Positions 1 through 12,342 of a stretch of 64,000 bases of DNA are shown in pieces; within the stretch, counting starts at the first letter, position 1, and each line of letters starts with the position of its first letter. This DNA is from Ptychodera flava (lineage: Eukaryota > Hemichordata > Enteropneusta > Ptychoderidae): the NCBI RefSeq assembly GCF_041260155.1, contig NC_091934.1:40487194-40551193 (forward strand), given 5' to 3'. Below the pieces are notes generated by a model. The model saw only the letters and a list, made by a program, of their open reading frames with translations, made no database searches and was not told the DNA's origin. A program made the position numbers and the translations under genes.

Positions 1-972
1 GGCACATTTTTAATTTTAATTTATACATTTAGAGTGACTGTATCCCTTATACTGGAATTTGTGATTATCTTATCTTTTCAGGACTTTTGTATTCTGATCA
101 CTTGAAAATTATGAAATTATAGAGCCTGTTTTCTACTTGTTTCCTGCGTATAAACCAAGCAGGTACACTAGGTAAAACATTGAAATATGGTATGGTTGTC
201 AAGACAGAAAGTTGTATTTGCCTTTTAAAATCAAGGTAAACAGATGCAGGCCACATCAGTTTCATTTTTTTCACAGCATTTTATTGCAATGATGAATGCA
301 AGAATGGGTGAACAAGTAGAAACACGTCAATAATGATAAAACAACATATCAAGTCATTATGTATTATTTTGCTTTTAAAAAGGCATTTTCAATTCTTTTT
401 TCTCAAAAAACAGCCTCAAAAAACAACAGCAACACATGTTTTAACATTCAACAATACACTACGTAGAATGCCATCTATCCAACAAATCCCAACACAAAAA
501 CACAAAAAATGAATAACTCTGCATGAATAATCGTTTTTGTGTAGCAAATTTCAAAGAAATTGGACAAGCCCTTTCAGAGAATACAGATTTTTTGACCATG
601 AATGGCATAAATTGCCCTAAAAAGACAAATATTGAAATTTCAACACATCTATACACATCCAATCAATTTGGACATGCTGCTACAGAGAAATAGATGTTTT
701 GATCAAAAAAGGGCAACAATTGCTCTAAAAACACAAATATGCAAATTTAACTATATTATTTAGCTTATTTTAGCTTCTCAGCTTGTCAAAATCAATTGTA
801 AATCATGAGATATGCATGATGTTTGGTGGAGTGAATGTAGGCATTTCACCACGCAGTAGAAAGGGAAGCCAGGAAACCAAAATAGTCAATTTCAAAACTA
901 TAGGAAGCTACTGAGGAGCAAGAAGACCATGTTTCAGAGGAAGATGTGTAATCCGAAAAAAATGCTTCCAAA
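1..972. other. AT-rich intergenic sequence
   Basis: No reading frame with splice-site support or a recognisable domain is visible on either strand. The short open frames here have low-complexity, T/A-driven composition. Nothing else was recognised. Confidence 0.5.
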
Positions 973-1475
973 GTGCCACCAAATAACACCATTTTTATCT
1001 CTATTTTTCAAAAGCTCCAATAGCAGGAGGGGGGACACCCCCCTCCTGACCTCCCCCCGCAAAAATACTCCCAAAGTGCCACCAAATAACACCATTTTAA
1101 TCTCTATTTTTCAAAAGCTCCAACGGCAGGAGGGGGTCACCCCCTCCTGACCACCCCCCCAAAAATACTCCCCAAGTGCCACCAAATAACACCATTTTAA
1201 TCTCTATTTTTCAAAAGCTCCAACGGCAGGAGGGGGACACCCCCTCCTGACCACCCCCCGCAAAAATACTCCCCAAGTGCCACCAAATAACACCATTTTA
1301 ATCTCTATTTTTCAAAAGCCCCAACGGCAGGAGGGGGACACCCCCTCCTGACCTCCCCCCGCAAAAATACTCCCCAAGTGCCACCAAATAACACCATTTT
1401 AATCTCTATTTTTCAAAAACTCCAACAGCAGCAGGGGGACACCTCTCTCCTGACCTCCCCCCCCCCTCCGTGACC
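973..1475. repeat. Tandem array, about 5 x 101 bp
   Basis: The phrase GTGCCACCAAATAACACC recurs at about 973, 1076, 1177, 1278 and 1379, so the unit is about 101-102 bp. Each unit contains a G-run and C-run pair (GGAGGGGG...CCCCCTCC) that can form a hairpin. Unit differences are mostly in G/C run length. The open frames across this array are by-products of the repeat. Confidence 0.85.
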
Positions 1476-3934
1476 GCTTGCGTGGCCGCTTGTGGTGCTT
1501 GGCACCACATCTTTGCCCTCTTTATGTTCAGACAACGACTAACTAAAAAAAAATTATAAATCTGAAAATTTACTCTGAAAAAAAAAATTTGCACAGCTAA
1601 TCTCAATTGGAAAAAAAAAATTTCAGAAATTTACAATAGTAAAAAAAAAATTTTCACAATTTCATTGTGACCACACCCCCCCCTCCCAAGGTCTAATGGT
1701 CCATCCCTAAATACATTGAGTTATCTACAAGCAATAAATCAACACTATTGTTAGACATTGGGCATCTCAATATCCATACAACTACAACTGTGACAGCAGT
1801 CCCATAGGGTTGTCTTGGATTTTTGATTCCTTATGTGTCTCCCTTGGAACAAAGCTGAGAACATTTTACAAAATATGCACTAATCTTAGAACAGTGAAAT
1901 TAAACCTACTGTCAATTCATAGGTCTGTCCAAAATGTAATCTGCCAAGGCACTGGTAGATTACATGTATTTTCTGAAAACTTGCAGTGTTTCATCTAGAC
2001 ACAGGGATTCCCCCTCTGCTGACATGTTGGCAACCCCTAGTAATTTGTCAAGGGGGACAGTCACACCTTAGAGATACAAGTAGAACACATGAACTGGTGA
2101 AATCCCCCTAAATTTTCTGGTAAAGGGGAAAATCCTCCCTGTTGATGCCATCCTGGATCAAACACTGAACTATAGTGTACTACACTAGTATTAGAGGAAT
2201 ACAAAGCCAAGCTTGTGCAAAGCCAAGGTTTATCAACAGCATTTTACAAACACCATGATAATACTGACTCATCATAACCTTTCAAGAAACAAAAATAGCC
2301 ACACACTGTGTGTGACACACATAATAAACGCATCGTCCTTCAGAACTGTTGATAAGTACCATCATTGTACATGTATTCATGAAATAAGCCAAGCAGAGAA
2401 CAAGGCTAGTGAAAGTTCATTGACCCTTGCTAACTTGTGTAGTGTTTGAATTTGTTCTTCTTCAGACTGCTTGGGAGTATGTCAGCGTTTTCTTGTTGTC
2501 ATATTTTTTAAATACTAGCATTTTTTATGAAACATGTCGTATTTTACATAAGTCCTCCATTTTGTATTCATGACAATTTTACAATAAGTTGTGAAAAGTA
2601 TGACTGGAACATAGATGTCAAAATGGCAGGGAGAAATGTGAAATTCTTTTGTAAATATTTGTGTATGTCATACACGCTGACCTTTGTGTATGAAATATTA
2701 TAGGTCAGTCTACACATTCTTTGTACAATTTTAATCGAAACATGGCAGAACAGTTACTTCACTAGGTTGTAATTACGCACTTGAATTAAAACTGAAAGGC
2801 AACATTTACGTGGTTTATCTATACGGTCACACAAATATGAGAGAGAAAACACAGGTCATTCAACTGGTAACTATTTGAATACAATGCACTTTCTAAATCA
2901 GTTTATATGAGCAGTTAGGATACTACCCAAACACTGGAAACCTTCCATTTTGTTTTATCATTTCAGACATATTTCAGGGCAAAGACTTGTCATTTTCTTG
3001 TCATTTTGAAAATCAAAAAACTTTATTTTACCCCACAGAGCAAACACTGGGATGGCAGATATTTTGAATTTCAAATATCAGTAAAATGTTAGGTAATTTG
3101 ATTCTCTGGCATTAAAATTTTCATGATGATCCTTACTCTTGTTTGTGATTTGGTAAGAAAAGGGTTGAACGTTTCAAATGTTTCAGTCTTTCACTTTCAA
3201 AATGCATACTACCTTTGATGGCAATAAAGTGTGGCTGCATAGTGCAAAGGGTATTCACAGCAGTCTACATGAGATACTTTAGCACACATGATATTTAGGA
3301 ATTTCTGTTTCAGCTTTTTGAAGCCTATTTACTCCATTAGAATGATGTTCAAAGTAAATCAAAATGCTTGAAGTTCAACGAATGGTTCTGTACATTGTGA
3401 ATAATGGCATCGTTTTTTCACATTATATAATGTCCACTGTGGTCTGTATACCTTCTATAAATAGCTAGTTGCTGTAGGTTATTTTTGGTCACAGAATGCC
3501 AAAAGTCACAAATATGCCAACAACAACCATGGACTTGCCAAATTGTCTAAACTTTCAGTTTGGCAGTTCATGGAAGGGAACCTAGGTTTCAAAATAGCAC
3601 CTTTTTGTTCACAAATATATTTCCAAGGCTCATCTAATCAGTATAAAACATTCTCAAACTATACCCACTATAACTCTAGCATGTTTGAAACCACTATGCC
3701 AAAGATCATACTGTCAAAATCTGGACCAAGAGTTGGTGGGACTGCAAACGAGAGGGGCATGACTACGGAAATGGGATAAATTCGATACAGTAGAACCTTG
3801 AGACAGCAAGTAAACACATTTTGACCCTGTCAACAATCAACAGCACTGAACCAAGGCACCTGATATTCTGTCATATCCACGCAGACTGTGACTAACTGTC
3901 AGTTTCCTGAATGCCATTGTATAGTCTTTGCAAG
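1476..3934. other. Intergenic sequence with one interspersed repeat
   Basis: No gene is supported. Around 2985-3235 lies a copy of an interspersed repeat recognised by 'ATTTTGAATTTCAAATATC', then a TAATTTG-TTCTCT block and 'TTTCAGTCTTTCACTTT'. The same order is seen near 12,480, 23,190 and 24,860 and, inverted, near 37,480. Confidence 0.5.
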
Positions 3935-3954
3935 ATGCATATCTAATAAGGCAC

Positions 3955-3960
3955 TTTATT
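3955..3960 (-). terminator. Poly(A) signal of the small minus-strand gene
   Basis: TTTATT on the plus strand reads AATAAA on the minus strand. It lies about 100 bp beyond the stop codon at 4062-4064, which gives a short and ordinary 3' untranslated region. Confidence 0.4.
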
Positions 3961-4061
3961 TTCACTTTCACACATTTATAATAGTTATATTCTTCACTTG
4001 AGGCTTCTTTTTTAACACATTTATATTCCTCTATTCTTTGATTCTTAACACGTATTTGTAG

Positions 4062-4219
4062 TCATTCTTTCACTTTCATTACATTGTACAGTTGTTGCTT
4101 GCTTGACGCTTTCATTTTGGAGTCGTCTATCTGCTGAAAGATGGCTCTGGTCTTCAGGTGTCTACACCACTGATCAACATGTGTTTGGTATTTCACATAA
4201 GACAAAAACAACCTGGTGA
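4062..4219 (-). CDS. Terminal exon of the small minus-strand gene
   Basis: It begins after a TTTTGACATGCAG acceptor and encodes 52 codons to TGA. It contains WCRHLKTRAIFQQIDDSKMK and ends VMKVKE. This is the most coding-like stretch in the first 10 kb. Confidence 0.5.
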
Positions 4220-5432
4220 CTGCATGTCAAAAGACAACTGTGAGTCCTTTCCTTTCTTTAGAAAATTACCATTCCAACAGAGGAAGGAGAAATCACACAT
4301 GAATGCAAAGCAACATTGTTTACTAACAGTTTTATAATAATAGAAGCAGACTTAGACTGCACTGGTACATGAATGAATGTATGGATATAAATATCAGTCA
4401 CATGACTGAGTGGTATGGACATTATTTAGCCTACTTTCACGGTCACAAATCAATAAATCATTGAATCATACACACGATATACCTGGAGTTATCCATTAAT
4501 GATATATTTTCTCTTGTTATCTCAATTAATCATGTATGAATGAATTTCAATCAATCTGATACTTATCAAACTTCAGCAAAATGATGATTATGATTAATAA
4601 TATTTACTTTTGACCATTAAATTTGTGAAATAACTAACATTTGGCACATCTCCTCTATCAGAACATGGATTAGGAAATTCATTTATATATCCAAAAAAAT
4701 ATTGGGCTCTACCTAGATCTATGTCTACAGGGCCAGGGTATCTAATGAGAAATATTTTCTTCGCTTCGTAGTTAATACAATAACAGTAATTTTGACCTCC
4801 AGTTGTTTAACTGGGCTCCACTTTCCGTAAGCTATGGTTTGTACAGCAGCTTGACGTATGACAAAACAAGTTCTCGATACCTACAAAATGTTCAGCTTCC
4901 ATCATGGTAACAAGAGGGGAAGAAAACACAAGAGAAATGCGATGGACGAGATCGACCACAGATCTAGACTGTCATTCCAGCTATTACTTTTCTGTGTTTT
5001 GGTCAGATTTATTTCACGCGAAAATAATCGCGCATACTCTGAACGTTTTTCTGTGAATGGTTTAGGAAATTAGGTACGATGACTCCCTGAAATATAGGGG
5101 AAACGAATTGAACAGCGCATCTCAATAGCAATATACAGGTGTATTTCTTGTATACATCTTGGGGGCAAACCTGTACGTTTCGAGAACAAGCGTAGCTCCC
5201 TGCAGCAGTATGATCATTGACATTCACATGGCCGGCATGTGATACTTGATATGTCAATTCCTTACATATAATATTGTAAACAGATATACAATGACATACA
5301 TACCGGTTGACGGTCCCAAGTCTACAGCCAAATGATGAATGTAAGATTTCGGAGTAAAATCCTTACCTCTTTTATGGCTCGAGATATTCGATCCAAGATC
5401 CTATCTTTCAATCTCAAGCGCTCGCTTGACAT
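4062..5432 (-). CDS. Unrecognised three-exon gene, about 89-residue protein
   Basis: Three minus-strand blocks join in frame: 5367-5432 (22 codons from an ATG with A at -3), 4713-4758 and 4062-4219. Exon 1 ends at a strong AG|GTAAGG donor. Exon 2 ends at TAG|GTAGAG and exon 3 follows an ATGCAG acceptor. The total is 270 nt, with stop at 4062. The product is basic and mostly helical in appearance: exon 1 begins MSSERLRLKDRILDRIS, and the exon 2-3 junction gives PGPVDIDLVTRLFLSYVKYQ, followed by HVDQWCRHLKTRAIF. There is no signal peptide or membrane segment. I do not recognise the family. The exon 2 acceptor (GCGAAG) is weak; an extra exon or another acceptor is possible. The phase match between exons 2 and 3 and the coding-like composition of exon 3 are the best evidence. 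Confidence 0.45.
4713..4758 (-). CDS. Middle exon of the small minus-strand gene
   Basis: A 46-nt block encoding KIFLIRYPGPVDIDL plus one base. It enters in phase 0 and leaves in phase 1, which suits both neighbours. The open frame continues upstream to about 4800, so the acceptor is uncertain. Confidence 0.35.
5367..5432 (-). CDS. First coding exon of the small minus-strand gene
   Basis: ATG at 5430-5432 in the context ACAATGT opens 22 codons that end exactly at a consensus donor (GAG|GTAAGG). The frame would stop inside the intron, which supports splicing. Confidence 0.4.
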
Positions 5433-5529
5433 TGTTTTTCCTATTCGTCTTACATCTCATACGAAATAACAGCGAAAAATATATTTTCTGAATAAATCTG
5501 ACTGTATTTTTCCACCGAATGAACGATGA

Positions 5530-5570
5530 CTCCTTCCCTTCAGAGCGCCATTTTGAATAATATGCTGAGG
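5530..5570 (-). promoter_or_regulatory. Probable core promoter with YY1-type element
   Basis: On the minus strand this reads CAAAATGGCGCTCTG, matching the YY1 consensus AANATGGCG found just downstream of many TATA-less animal start sites. It lies about 115 bp upstream of the first ATG of the minus-strand gene. Confidence 0.35.
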
Positions 5571-5855
5571 ATGTTGTGGCGCCCCCAACGTCAGCTAATG
5601 TACTTTTGACTCGGACATTTCGGTATTGTATTAAAATGTGCCAGTATTGTTAAATTTAGGACGAAACATAGGAGCGAAATCACTACTGTACAGAGCACAA
5701 ACAATACATTTTCTCGGTTACTCAAAAATTAGCATTTTTGGGTCGTAATTTTACGTCAATATTTTCTACCGCGTGATGGCTAAATGGCAAATAGAGCTTC
5801 CATAATATTATAACCAGGGTCGCAGATTGTCTGCTAGTAGGTAGGCGTGACCAAC

Positions 5856-6015
5856 CACAGGCGTGATGTTTTCCGGGTAGTTTCTATAAGTGTAGTTTAT
5901 ACGTTTTGACGTTCTCTTCCGTAGCCTAATCATCACGGTGATTAGGCTACGGAAGAGAACGTCGAAACGTATAAAATATAATTTCTGGAAACTACCCAGA
6001 AAACATCACGCCTGT
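5856..6015. mobile_element. 160-bp foldback element with 9-bp target duplication
   Basis: The two halves (5856-5935 and 5937-6015) are near-perfect inverse complements with almost no loop. The tips read ACAGGCGTGATG and CATCACGCCTGT. GTGACCAAC occurs immediately outside both ends (5847-5855 and 6016-6024). A 9-bp duplication is typical of Mutator-like elements. No coding capacity. Confidence 0.75.
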
Positions 6016-6129
6016 GTGACCAACAGTGCTTGTATCGATCGCGCTCGGGTCAGACGTCATCATCACTGTCTCGACTGTGACAGTTTTCGTTCGAGTTGCG
6101 AATTTTTGTCTCACTCAGAAAGCCTTCGG

Positions 6130-6262
6130 TAATTACGGGGGAATGGGCCGGGGGCATTGGGGTGTCACTTTTAGAAAACTGTCCAAGGGGGAGGGTCACT
6201 TTTTATTAAAAAAAAAACTTACCTTAGGGGGAGGGTCACTTTTGACAGAAGATGATTTTAAA
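6130..6262. repeat. Fragment of a GGGTCACTTTT-bearing transposon end
   Basis: GGGCCGGGGGCATTGGGG followed by two AGGGGGAGGGTCACTTTT blocks. The same arrangement of G-run and GTCACTT blocks occurs at both ends of the 1.7-kb element at 56,845 and after 61,978. No complete element boundary was found here. Confidence 0.5.
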
Positions 6263-6273
6263 CGGCTAATTCA

Positions 6274-7795
6274 AACCTTTGAATACATGTCCATTTGATA
6301 TTTCCCGAATAGGAAATTGCCAACAAACTATGTTGATTCTTTTACATTATCGACAAGCATCACATGCAAAGAAGATGCAGTGGTATCCTACATTATTACA
6401 CCTTGAACAGTTCAAACTGATGATAGACAAGAGACAAAACACATGGGACAGATGGCAAAGTGTATATATCAATTATCAAATGTCTATAAATGCACAGATA
6501 TTGTTATGTTTTATATCTTTATGTTTTATCTTTTATATTTATATTGTGGTGGCGGGTTAAAATCGTAAAAGTCAAAACCAGCCCGTAAAAGGCAGGAATC
6601 CCGTCTACACCACAGCTACGGACCCACATCTAATGTATCCCGCCCCATCGCGGCCCTAGCTCGGCTGCCTTGCAATGAAAATCATGTTTAATCACATGCA
6701 TGATGCAAGTGAGGGCTTTGCTGTCTGACTGCACGTGCACTGTTGCTTCACAAGTTTTATAGAAAATTTTCAGTGTTTAAAAAGCGTTTCTTCCTCAAAA
6801 AGGCATGAGAGGCCTTTTTAGAGGTTTTTGACACAGAGTAAATGTATTGTAATAGTTAATTAACTATATAGTGCTTCCATGCAGCAATTTTGTATTTTTG
6901 TTTTGGAAACTGTTTGTTGACTGAATAAAAAAATTAAAAACTCAAAAAAGCTACTGCTATTCAAATGAAAGCTTTGAAAATTCCATCACCTTTAAAAATA
7001 TTCCCAAGTCAATTTTTTTCAGATTTTTTCCAAACTTTTGAATACATGTCCATTGATATTTTCTGAATAGGATATTGCCAACAAACTATGTTGATTCTTT
7101 TACATTATCGACAGGCATCACACGCAAAGAAGATGCAGTGGTATCCTACATTATTACACCTTGAACAGTTCAAACTGATGAAAGACAAGAGACGAAACAT
7201 ATGGGACAGATGGCAAAGTGTATATATCAATTATCAAATGTCTATAAATGCACAGATATTGTTATGTTTTATATTTTATATTTATATTGTGATGGCGGGG
7301 TTAAAATCGTAAATGTCAAAACCAGCCCGTAAAAGGCAGGAATCCCGTCTACACCACAGCAACGGACCCACATCTAATATATCCCCGCCCACCGCGGCCC
7401 TAGCTCCGCTGCCTTGCAATGAAATCATGTTTAATCACATGCATGATGCAAGTGAGGGCTTTGCTGTCTGACTGCACGTGCACTGTTACTTCACAAGTTT
7501 TATAAAAAAAATTCAGTGTTTAAAAAGCGTTTCTTCCTCAAAAAGGCATGAGAGGCCTTTTTTACAGGTTTTTGACACAGAGTAAATGTATTGTAATAGT
7601 TAACTAACTATAAGCTTATAGTGCTTCCATGCAGCAATTTTGTATTTTTGTTTTGGAAACTGTTTGTTGACTGAATAAAAAAATTAAAAACTCAAAAAAG
7701 CTACTGCTATTCAAATGAAAGCTTTGAAAATTCCATCACCTTTAAAAATATTCCCAAGTCAACTTTTTTCAGATTTTTTCCAAACTTTTGATAAA
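6274..7795. repeat. Direct tandem duplication, 2 x about 760 bp
   Basis: 6274-7034 and 7036-7795 are nearly identical, starting at 'CTTTTGAATACATGTCC' and running through 'TTCCCAAGTCAA'. Each contains half of a foldback family (TAAAAGTCAAAACC, GTAAAAGGCAGGAATCCCG, CACCACAGC) that is seen whole at 28,816. The short open frames in both copies follow from the duplication and are not supported as genes. Confidence 0.8.
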
Positions 7796-7935
7796 AAGCT
7801 GTAACTGATGAAACGTGATGTCCATTTTGTTCAAAATTATCAAAAAATTACATAAAAATTAATAAAAATTGGTAAAATGTTGAATTAAAATTTTGGTGGG
7901 AAAAATTGCGGCGCTAAAAGAGTTAAAAACCTAAA
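7740..7935 (+). repeat. Interspersed repeat, second copy inverted at 36,965
   Basis: The block with AAAAAGCTGTAACTGATGAA, GATGTCCATTTTGTTC and TTTTGGTGGGAAAAATT has an inverse-complement counterpart at 36,965-37,160 in intron 4 of the oxygenase gene. It extends the right copy of the 760-bp duplication. Confidence 0.65.
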
Positions 7936-10104
7936 AACAACCTTTCGCACGGATGAGTAACAAATAATTAATTTCCGTTGTCATTTCGTTTCATAAGGTA
8001 TGGTCTCGGAGAACGTTTACCCCAAAGCGATGCACTGCGCCAACAGAGACCGACGCGTTGACAAATGTCGTGGAATCGATCTTGTAGAAATATTCTTGAC
8101 TTTGTCTCGAGTGCTAGTGAATGCTAGACACTTCCGCAAACAACTAGCTGTGTAGGTCAACCCCATCCATCTTACCACGTGACATTTTAAAATCTGCTGA
8201 AACCTATATGCATGTTTTGTTTTTGTTTTTTTATTTGGCGGGAGCTCAATAAATAGCAAAATGTCTGCGTAACAAAACTGATGCGAAAGATTTGGACAAA
8301 TATAACAAGTTCGAATTTTGCGGTTTATTGTTACATTGTTGGATATGGGCGAACATTTCATTTACTTTAGATAGAACACGCATACTTACACTGAAAGAGA
8401 TTCAAATTATTTGAAGTCATGTACTCATGAAAAGGAAAAATATAATAACACTGTTTTTTCTTTTCTTTTCCCTGGGCATATAGGCACTCGAAAATATTTG
8501 TTTCGAGTGTCTAGTGCTTTAATTATACGGCCTCCTTCCACATGAAGGCCGTTTAACGCCGGGAACACACGTTATCGTACACAGCCAGTGTTGTCCTATT
8601 AAGTCGGATGCCGGGTAAATTAACCCTCCTGTTTTGCATTTTCCCGGCTACTTTTAACGTAATTAGATTATTTTTATAGACCTATTAATTTCGGGATCGC
8701 ACTGCCAGCTCTGAGACGGCAAACGTACCATTAACAGTTTCGCTACCTTTTTACCCACTTGGAACTGTACAAACATAAAACAGTTTCTAAATACCCATTT
8801 GTGGCTTTTTGAGTCCGATCGTTTACTTGTTAAATAGTGTGATTGGCTGATGGACGCGCCTATGGTGTTGCCTTTGTTACGAGCAGCGTGATTGGTTTGA
8901 TTAGTATGAAGGTCATCTTAGGTCATCTTTAACGGTGTGGTGTCGGCCACTGGCACCTTGCCGATGGAATATTTATTCCCAAAGAAAGCCCGTTCATAGG
9001 TATACTTGATTCCAACAATACATTTGGTTTATGTATGAAAAACTTCAATTGGCTTTATGTTACATTTTGTCAACCAAATCAATGTCTTCGAGTGCCAATG
9101 CCACGGTTATTTCAGAAATACTAACTTTCAACATTTTACGCCTTGTATTGTAAAGAAAAGATATGCAATGCTCCCAGGGTTCCAGAGAGCATAAGCTATG
9201 GCCTGTTTACGCTTAATACTAGTAAATTTGGGACAAATCAAAACGCGGTAGGCCTACGTAAAAACAGAGTCTGCCTGCAACGTACACAAACGAGGCCTAC
9301 TATTTACTACCCGGTAACTGCCCGGGGCATATCAATTAGTCTTTTTCACGGTTTCTAAGAATGACACCGTTGTTTAAACCTATGTTATAATCTGTTCACA
9401 CGGGAAAATCCACTCCAGCTGGCTATTTGCGTCTCCAGACAGATTTTACAAGCATTTCGATCAACTTTGACGCACGATGTACTAGCTTTTGATGTTGTAC
9501 CATTTCTCGCCGTACAGTGGTGGCAATCCAAGTGCCACCTCAGACAGAACATCATGAAGAATGGGCTAAAAAGAAATTTATTTTTTCTTCTAATTATTTT
9601 GCTAAAAACGAAATATAGAATACTGGTAAAATATAGAATATGCGTAAAGTAAAGTTACATCGTTGTCGGGTTTCTTCGACTAGGCTTTGACGTGATTTTG
9701 ACTGACAGGTTTATCGTCGCGTCGTTATGGTCACTTGAAGTCTGTGCATGTTATGAAAAAAACGTTCTGAGAACATCGGACTATAGCGGGTTTATAAAAC
9801 CAGAGGCGTCTCACTTATCTAACCCAATTGAAAACACCGTATAGTCAGGGTAAAACCAGCAGAGTAACTCTTCAAACAAATATCCGGACACAACCACATC
9901 ACGACTCAAGACAGGGACATGTGTGATTATGTAAACTTTCTATAAGACCACCATCAGGTCAAAATTTGACACTTACTGATCACAAAAGCTATCGCAGATA
10001 TGATTCCGTTGCGGCAAGTTTTTTGGGCAACAGGCTCTCGAGAATCTAAAAAGTGTAAAGCGGCCAGTTCTGCCATTGGCTCGCAAAAGATAATATTGAA
10101 AATA
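7936..10104. other. Intergenic, no gene supported
   Basis: Slightly richer in CG dinucleotides around 8,000-8,120 and 8,560-8,960 than its surroundings. Frames of 60-115 codons occur on both strands, but none has splice-consistent neighbours or a recognisable motif. Confidence 0.4.
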
Positions 10105-10181
<77 letters not shown>

Positions 10182-10196
10182 GAGATAGATAGATAG
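10105..10196. repeat. (GATA)n microsatellite
   Basis: About 21 uninterrupted GATA units, then a degenerate tail (AGACGGACAGACTGG). It creates long spurious open frames (YLSI repeats) on the minus strand. Confidence 0.95.
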
Positions 10197-11012
10197 ACGG
10201 ACAGACTGGCAGATAGATCGATAGGAAGACGGATAGCCAAAGAGAAAAATATGTCTTGAACACGATTTGAACAAATTTGGGATGATTGGATAGTGTAGAA
10301 ATGTTGATATAATCTGCAAATGTAATCTTATCTGGGTTTTTTGTTTGTGTTTGGTTGGTTGCTTTTTGTTGTTGTTTTTTCTTTTTTGCAATATACATGT
10401 TTTTATGGGTAATTTATTATAGTGGAACTTTCAGCTATAGGGCACCTAATTTTGAACCAATTCTCCCAATCGTGTTCTGGGTTATTTCCAAAGTTTCACA
10501 CAAACGCAATACTCAATCAAATAAACGTTTGTCTGTATTGTAGACCGTTACGCGTATATGAATACAGGTACATATTCTAACAAAGTCAGCAGTTCTTTCA
10601 AAGCCGTACTCGAATTTTTAACTTTCAATTCTGATACGGGAGAAGGTCATATTTTCCATGATGGGCCACAACCGTCCTCTGACCAACCTCCTCATAAACT
10701 GTACCGACCTTCATAGCAAACAATCGGAGAAAACTGTACTTTTTGACCGCCTGCTGCGCTACGTTGAGGTAAAATACTAAATATTCAATTAGCTTTTCAG
10801 ATGCAATCATGATGCAAGAGTCAACTTTTATTAAAGAAGAACACATTCTGAACATTTACTCGGGATCACAGAAGACAAAGCCAATTTATTGTGTATTACC
10901 AGTAAATTATTCGCACGTGACCGCTTCTCGGTGACGATAGAAAACATCAATGAGGGAAGAAATGCTGCTTGCGTTTGTAATTTTCAGAACCATTCATATC
11001 ATTGACATCAAA
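10197..11012. other. Intergenic, no gene supported
   Basis: No feature recognised apart from short T-rich runs. Confidence 0.4.
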
Positions 11013-11014
11013 GC

Positions 11015-11062
<48 letters not shown>
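11013..11062. repeat. (CA)n microsatellite
   Basis: About 25 CA units. Confidence 0.95.
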
Positions 11063-11064
<2 letters not shown>

Positions 11065-11584
11065 ATACACACAACGAAAAAATCTCTGAGTTTCGTGGAG
11101 GCCCTATAATATGCAATTCGTGAAATAAAACTACACAAGATACCGGGTTTTTTTCGATAAAATATCTTTATATTCAATTTGACATACTTATGAACCGTTA
11201 AAATCCTACATCGAATATTGTTTATTCTCGAAGTATTTAAGCTTCACCTTAGATATTCTCTGTGGCTCTTTTGGGCAAAGTCCCAGCCGTTAAATTTCAC
11301 TCTTGCCTTAAAATGTAGTCGACAGGGTAATATGTCTTTAAGATTTGGTCTATCTAAACCCTAAAAACATCATGATAGAATTACTCCTAAGTTACTTGCT
11401 ACTAACTTTTACGCCCGTAGATTGTTCATTATCCCACCCCATCCCACCCCTCATTTTTTTTTTCGATTCGTTTCATCAGAGAGCACGACGTCTTAGAGAC
11501 ATGCATATCGTTATCTAGTCTCGGTTACCCACTCTTCTTGTCTCTCATCCGGCTGCCCCTACGGATGAGAGCCTCGCAGAACAG

Positions 11585-11690
11585 TCTGGGTAATCGAGGC
11601 GAACCCATCGTCCGATGGCACGGGTCAGTTACTCACGGGAAGCATCCAGCTGCCCGGACCTTGGCAAGCGAAGATGAGCAAACCCCCTGT
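11585..11690 (+). repeat. Interspersed repeat, inverted copy at 15,970
   Basis: The phrases GGGTCAGTTACT, GGAAGCATCCAGCTGCCCGG and CTTGGCAAGCGAAGATGA recur as inverse complements at 15,970-16,075, inside intron 2-1 of the TMED6-like gene. Probably two copies of one transposon fragment. Confidence 0.6.
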
Positions 11691-12096
11691 GCACAGTGGC
11701 TTTATGTTTAATAATAACCTTATTTCAATGTTCGAATAGCATTGAGTCTTTACAATTATTTACTGTTATTCTGTGCTATTCTTTATAAATACCCATCCAT
11801 GTCGAGACAGCCCTGGAAGCATGCAGAAGATGATGGCGTTGGTATGTTGTAACACAGAGGCTGTGACAGACATGAGGACGTGATGATGCTTAGGCAAACT
11901 GATAATCTGTAGGTTCCTACGTGTCATATTGAATATTCTTTTCTTGGAAGTGCTCCAAGTGATCCTCACTGTCTAAAACTGAATCGAAATCCAACATTTT
12001 GTAGAAGGCACAATTTAGAAGTAAAACAGTCCATTAGAAAATACTTTAAAAGGTAACAAGTGATATCATGCAACCACGCAATGGATAGATTTTCGA

Positions 12097-12342
12097 TCAC
12101 GCTCTCGGCTTTTGCGTCGGCGTCACATTCCGGACATTAAACATTCGCCTGAGAAAATAAACCTGACAGAAGGAAGCTGTGATGATGACGACACACTGTG
12201 CTATAGACCATCTTTGCACGTACATATTGTTTGACTGCGAGAGATACCAGTCACGTATCGCTATCCTGCGACTGAATGTCTGCTTTGTCAAAGCGTCGTC
12301 TAGGTTTTCGGAAATATAGTCCAATTTCTCCAGCATGGCTTC
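12097..12342 (-). CDS. TMED6: TMED6-like exon 4: coiled coil, membrane segment, tail
   Basis: Starts after TTTCTCACAG and encodes 81 residues to TGA at 12097-12099. It holds the MLEKLDYISENLDD coiled coil, the QSNNMYVQRWS stretch before the membrane, the hydrophobic segment and the tail. Confidence 0.88.
   Translation of the reverse strand, partial: EAMLEKLDYISENLDDALTKQTFSRRIAIRDWYLSQSNNMYVQRWSIAQCVVIITASFCQVYFLRRMFNVRNVTPTQKPRA

Noticed and set aside
6279..7312. Paired 74- and 93-codon frames as a duplicated gene
   Set aside because: The whole 760-bp block is duplicated, including non-coding parts, and the frame differs between copies at both ends.
9954..10398. Minus-strand frames of 141-145 codons rich in YLSI
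   Set aside because: They are translations of the GATA microsatellite at 10,105-10,196 and its flanks.
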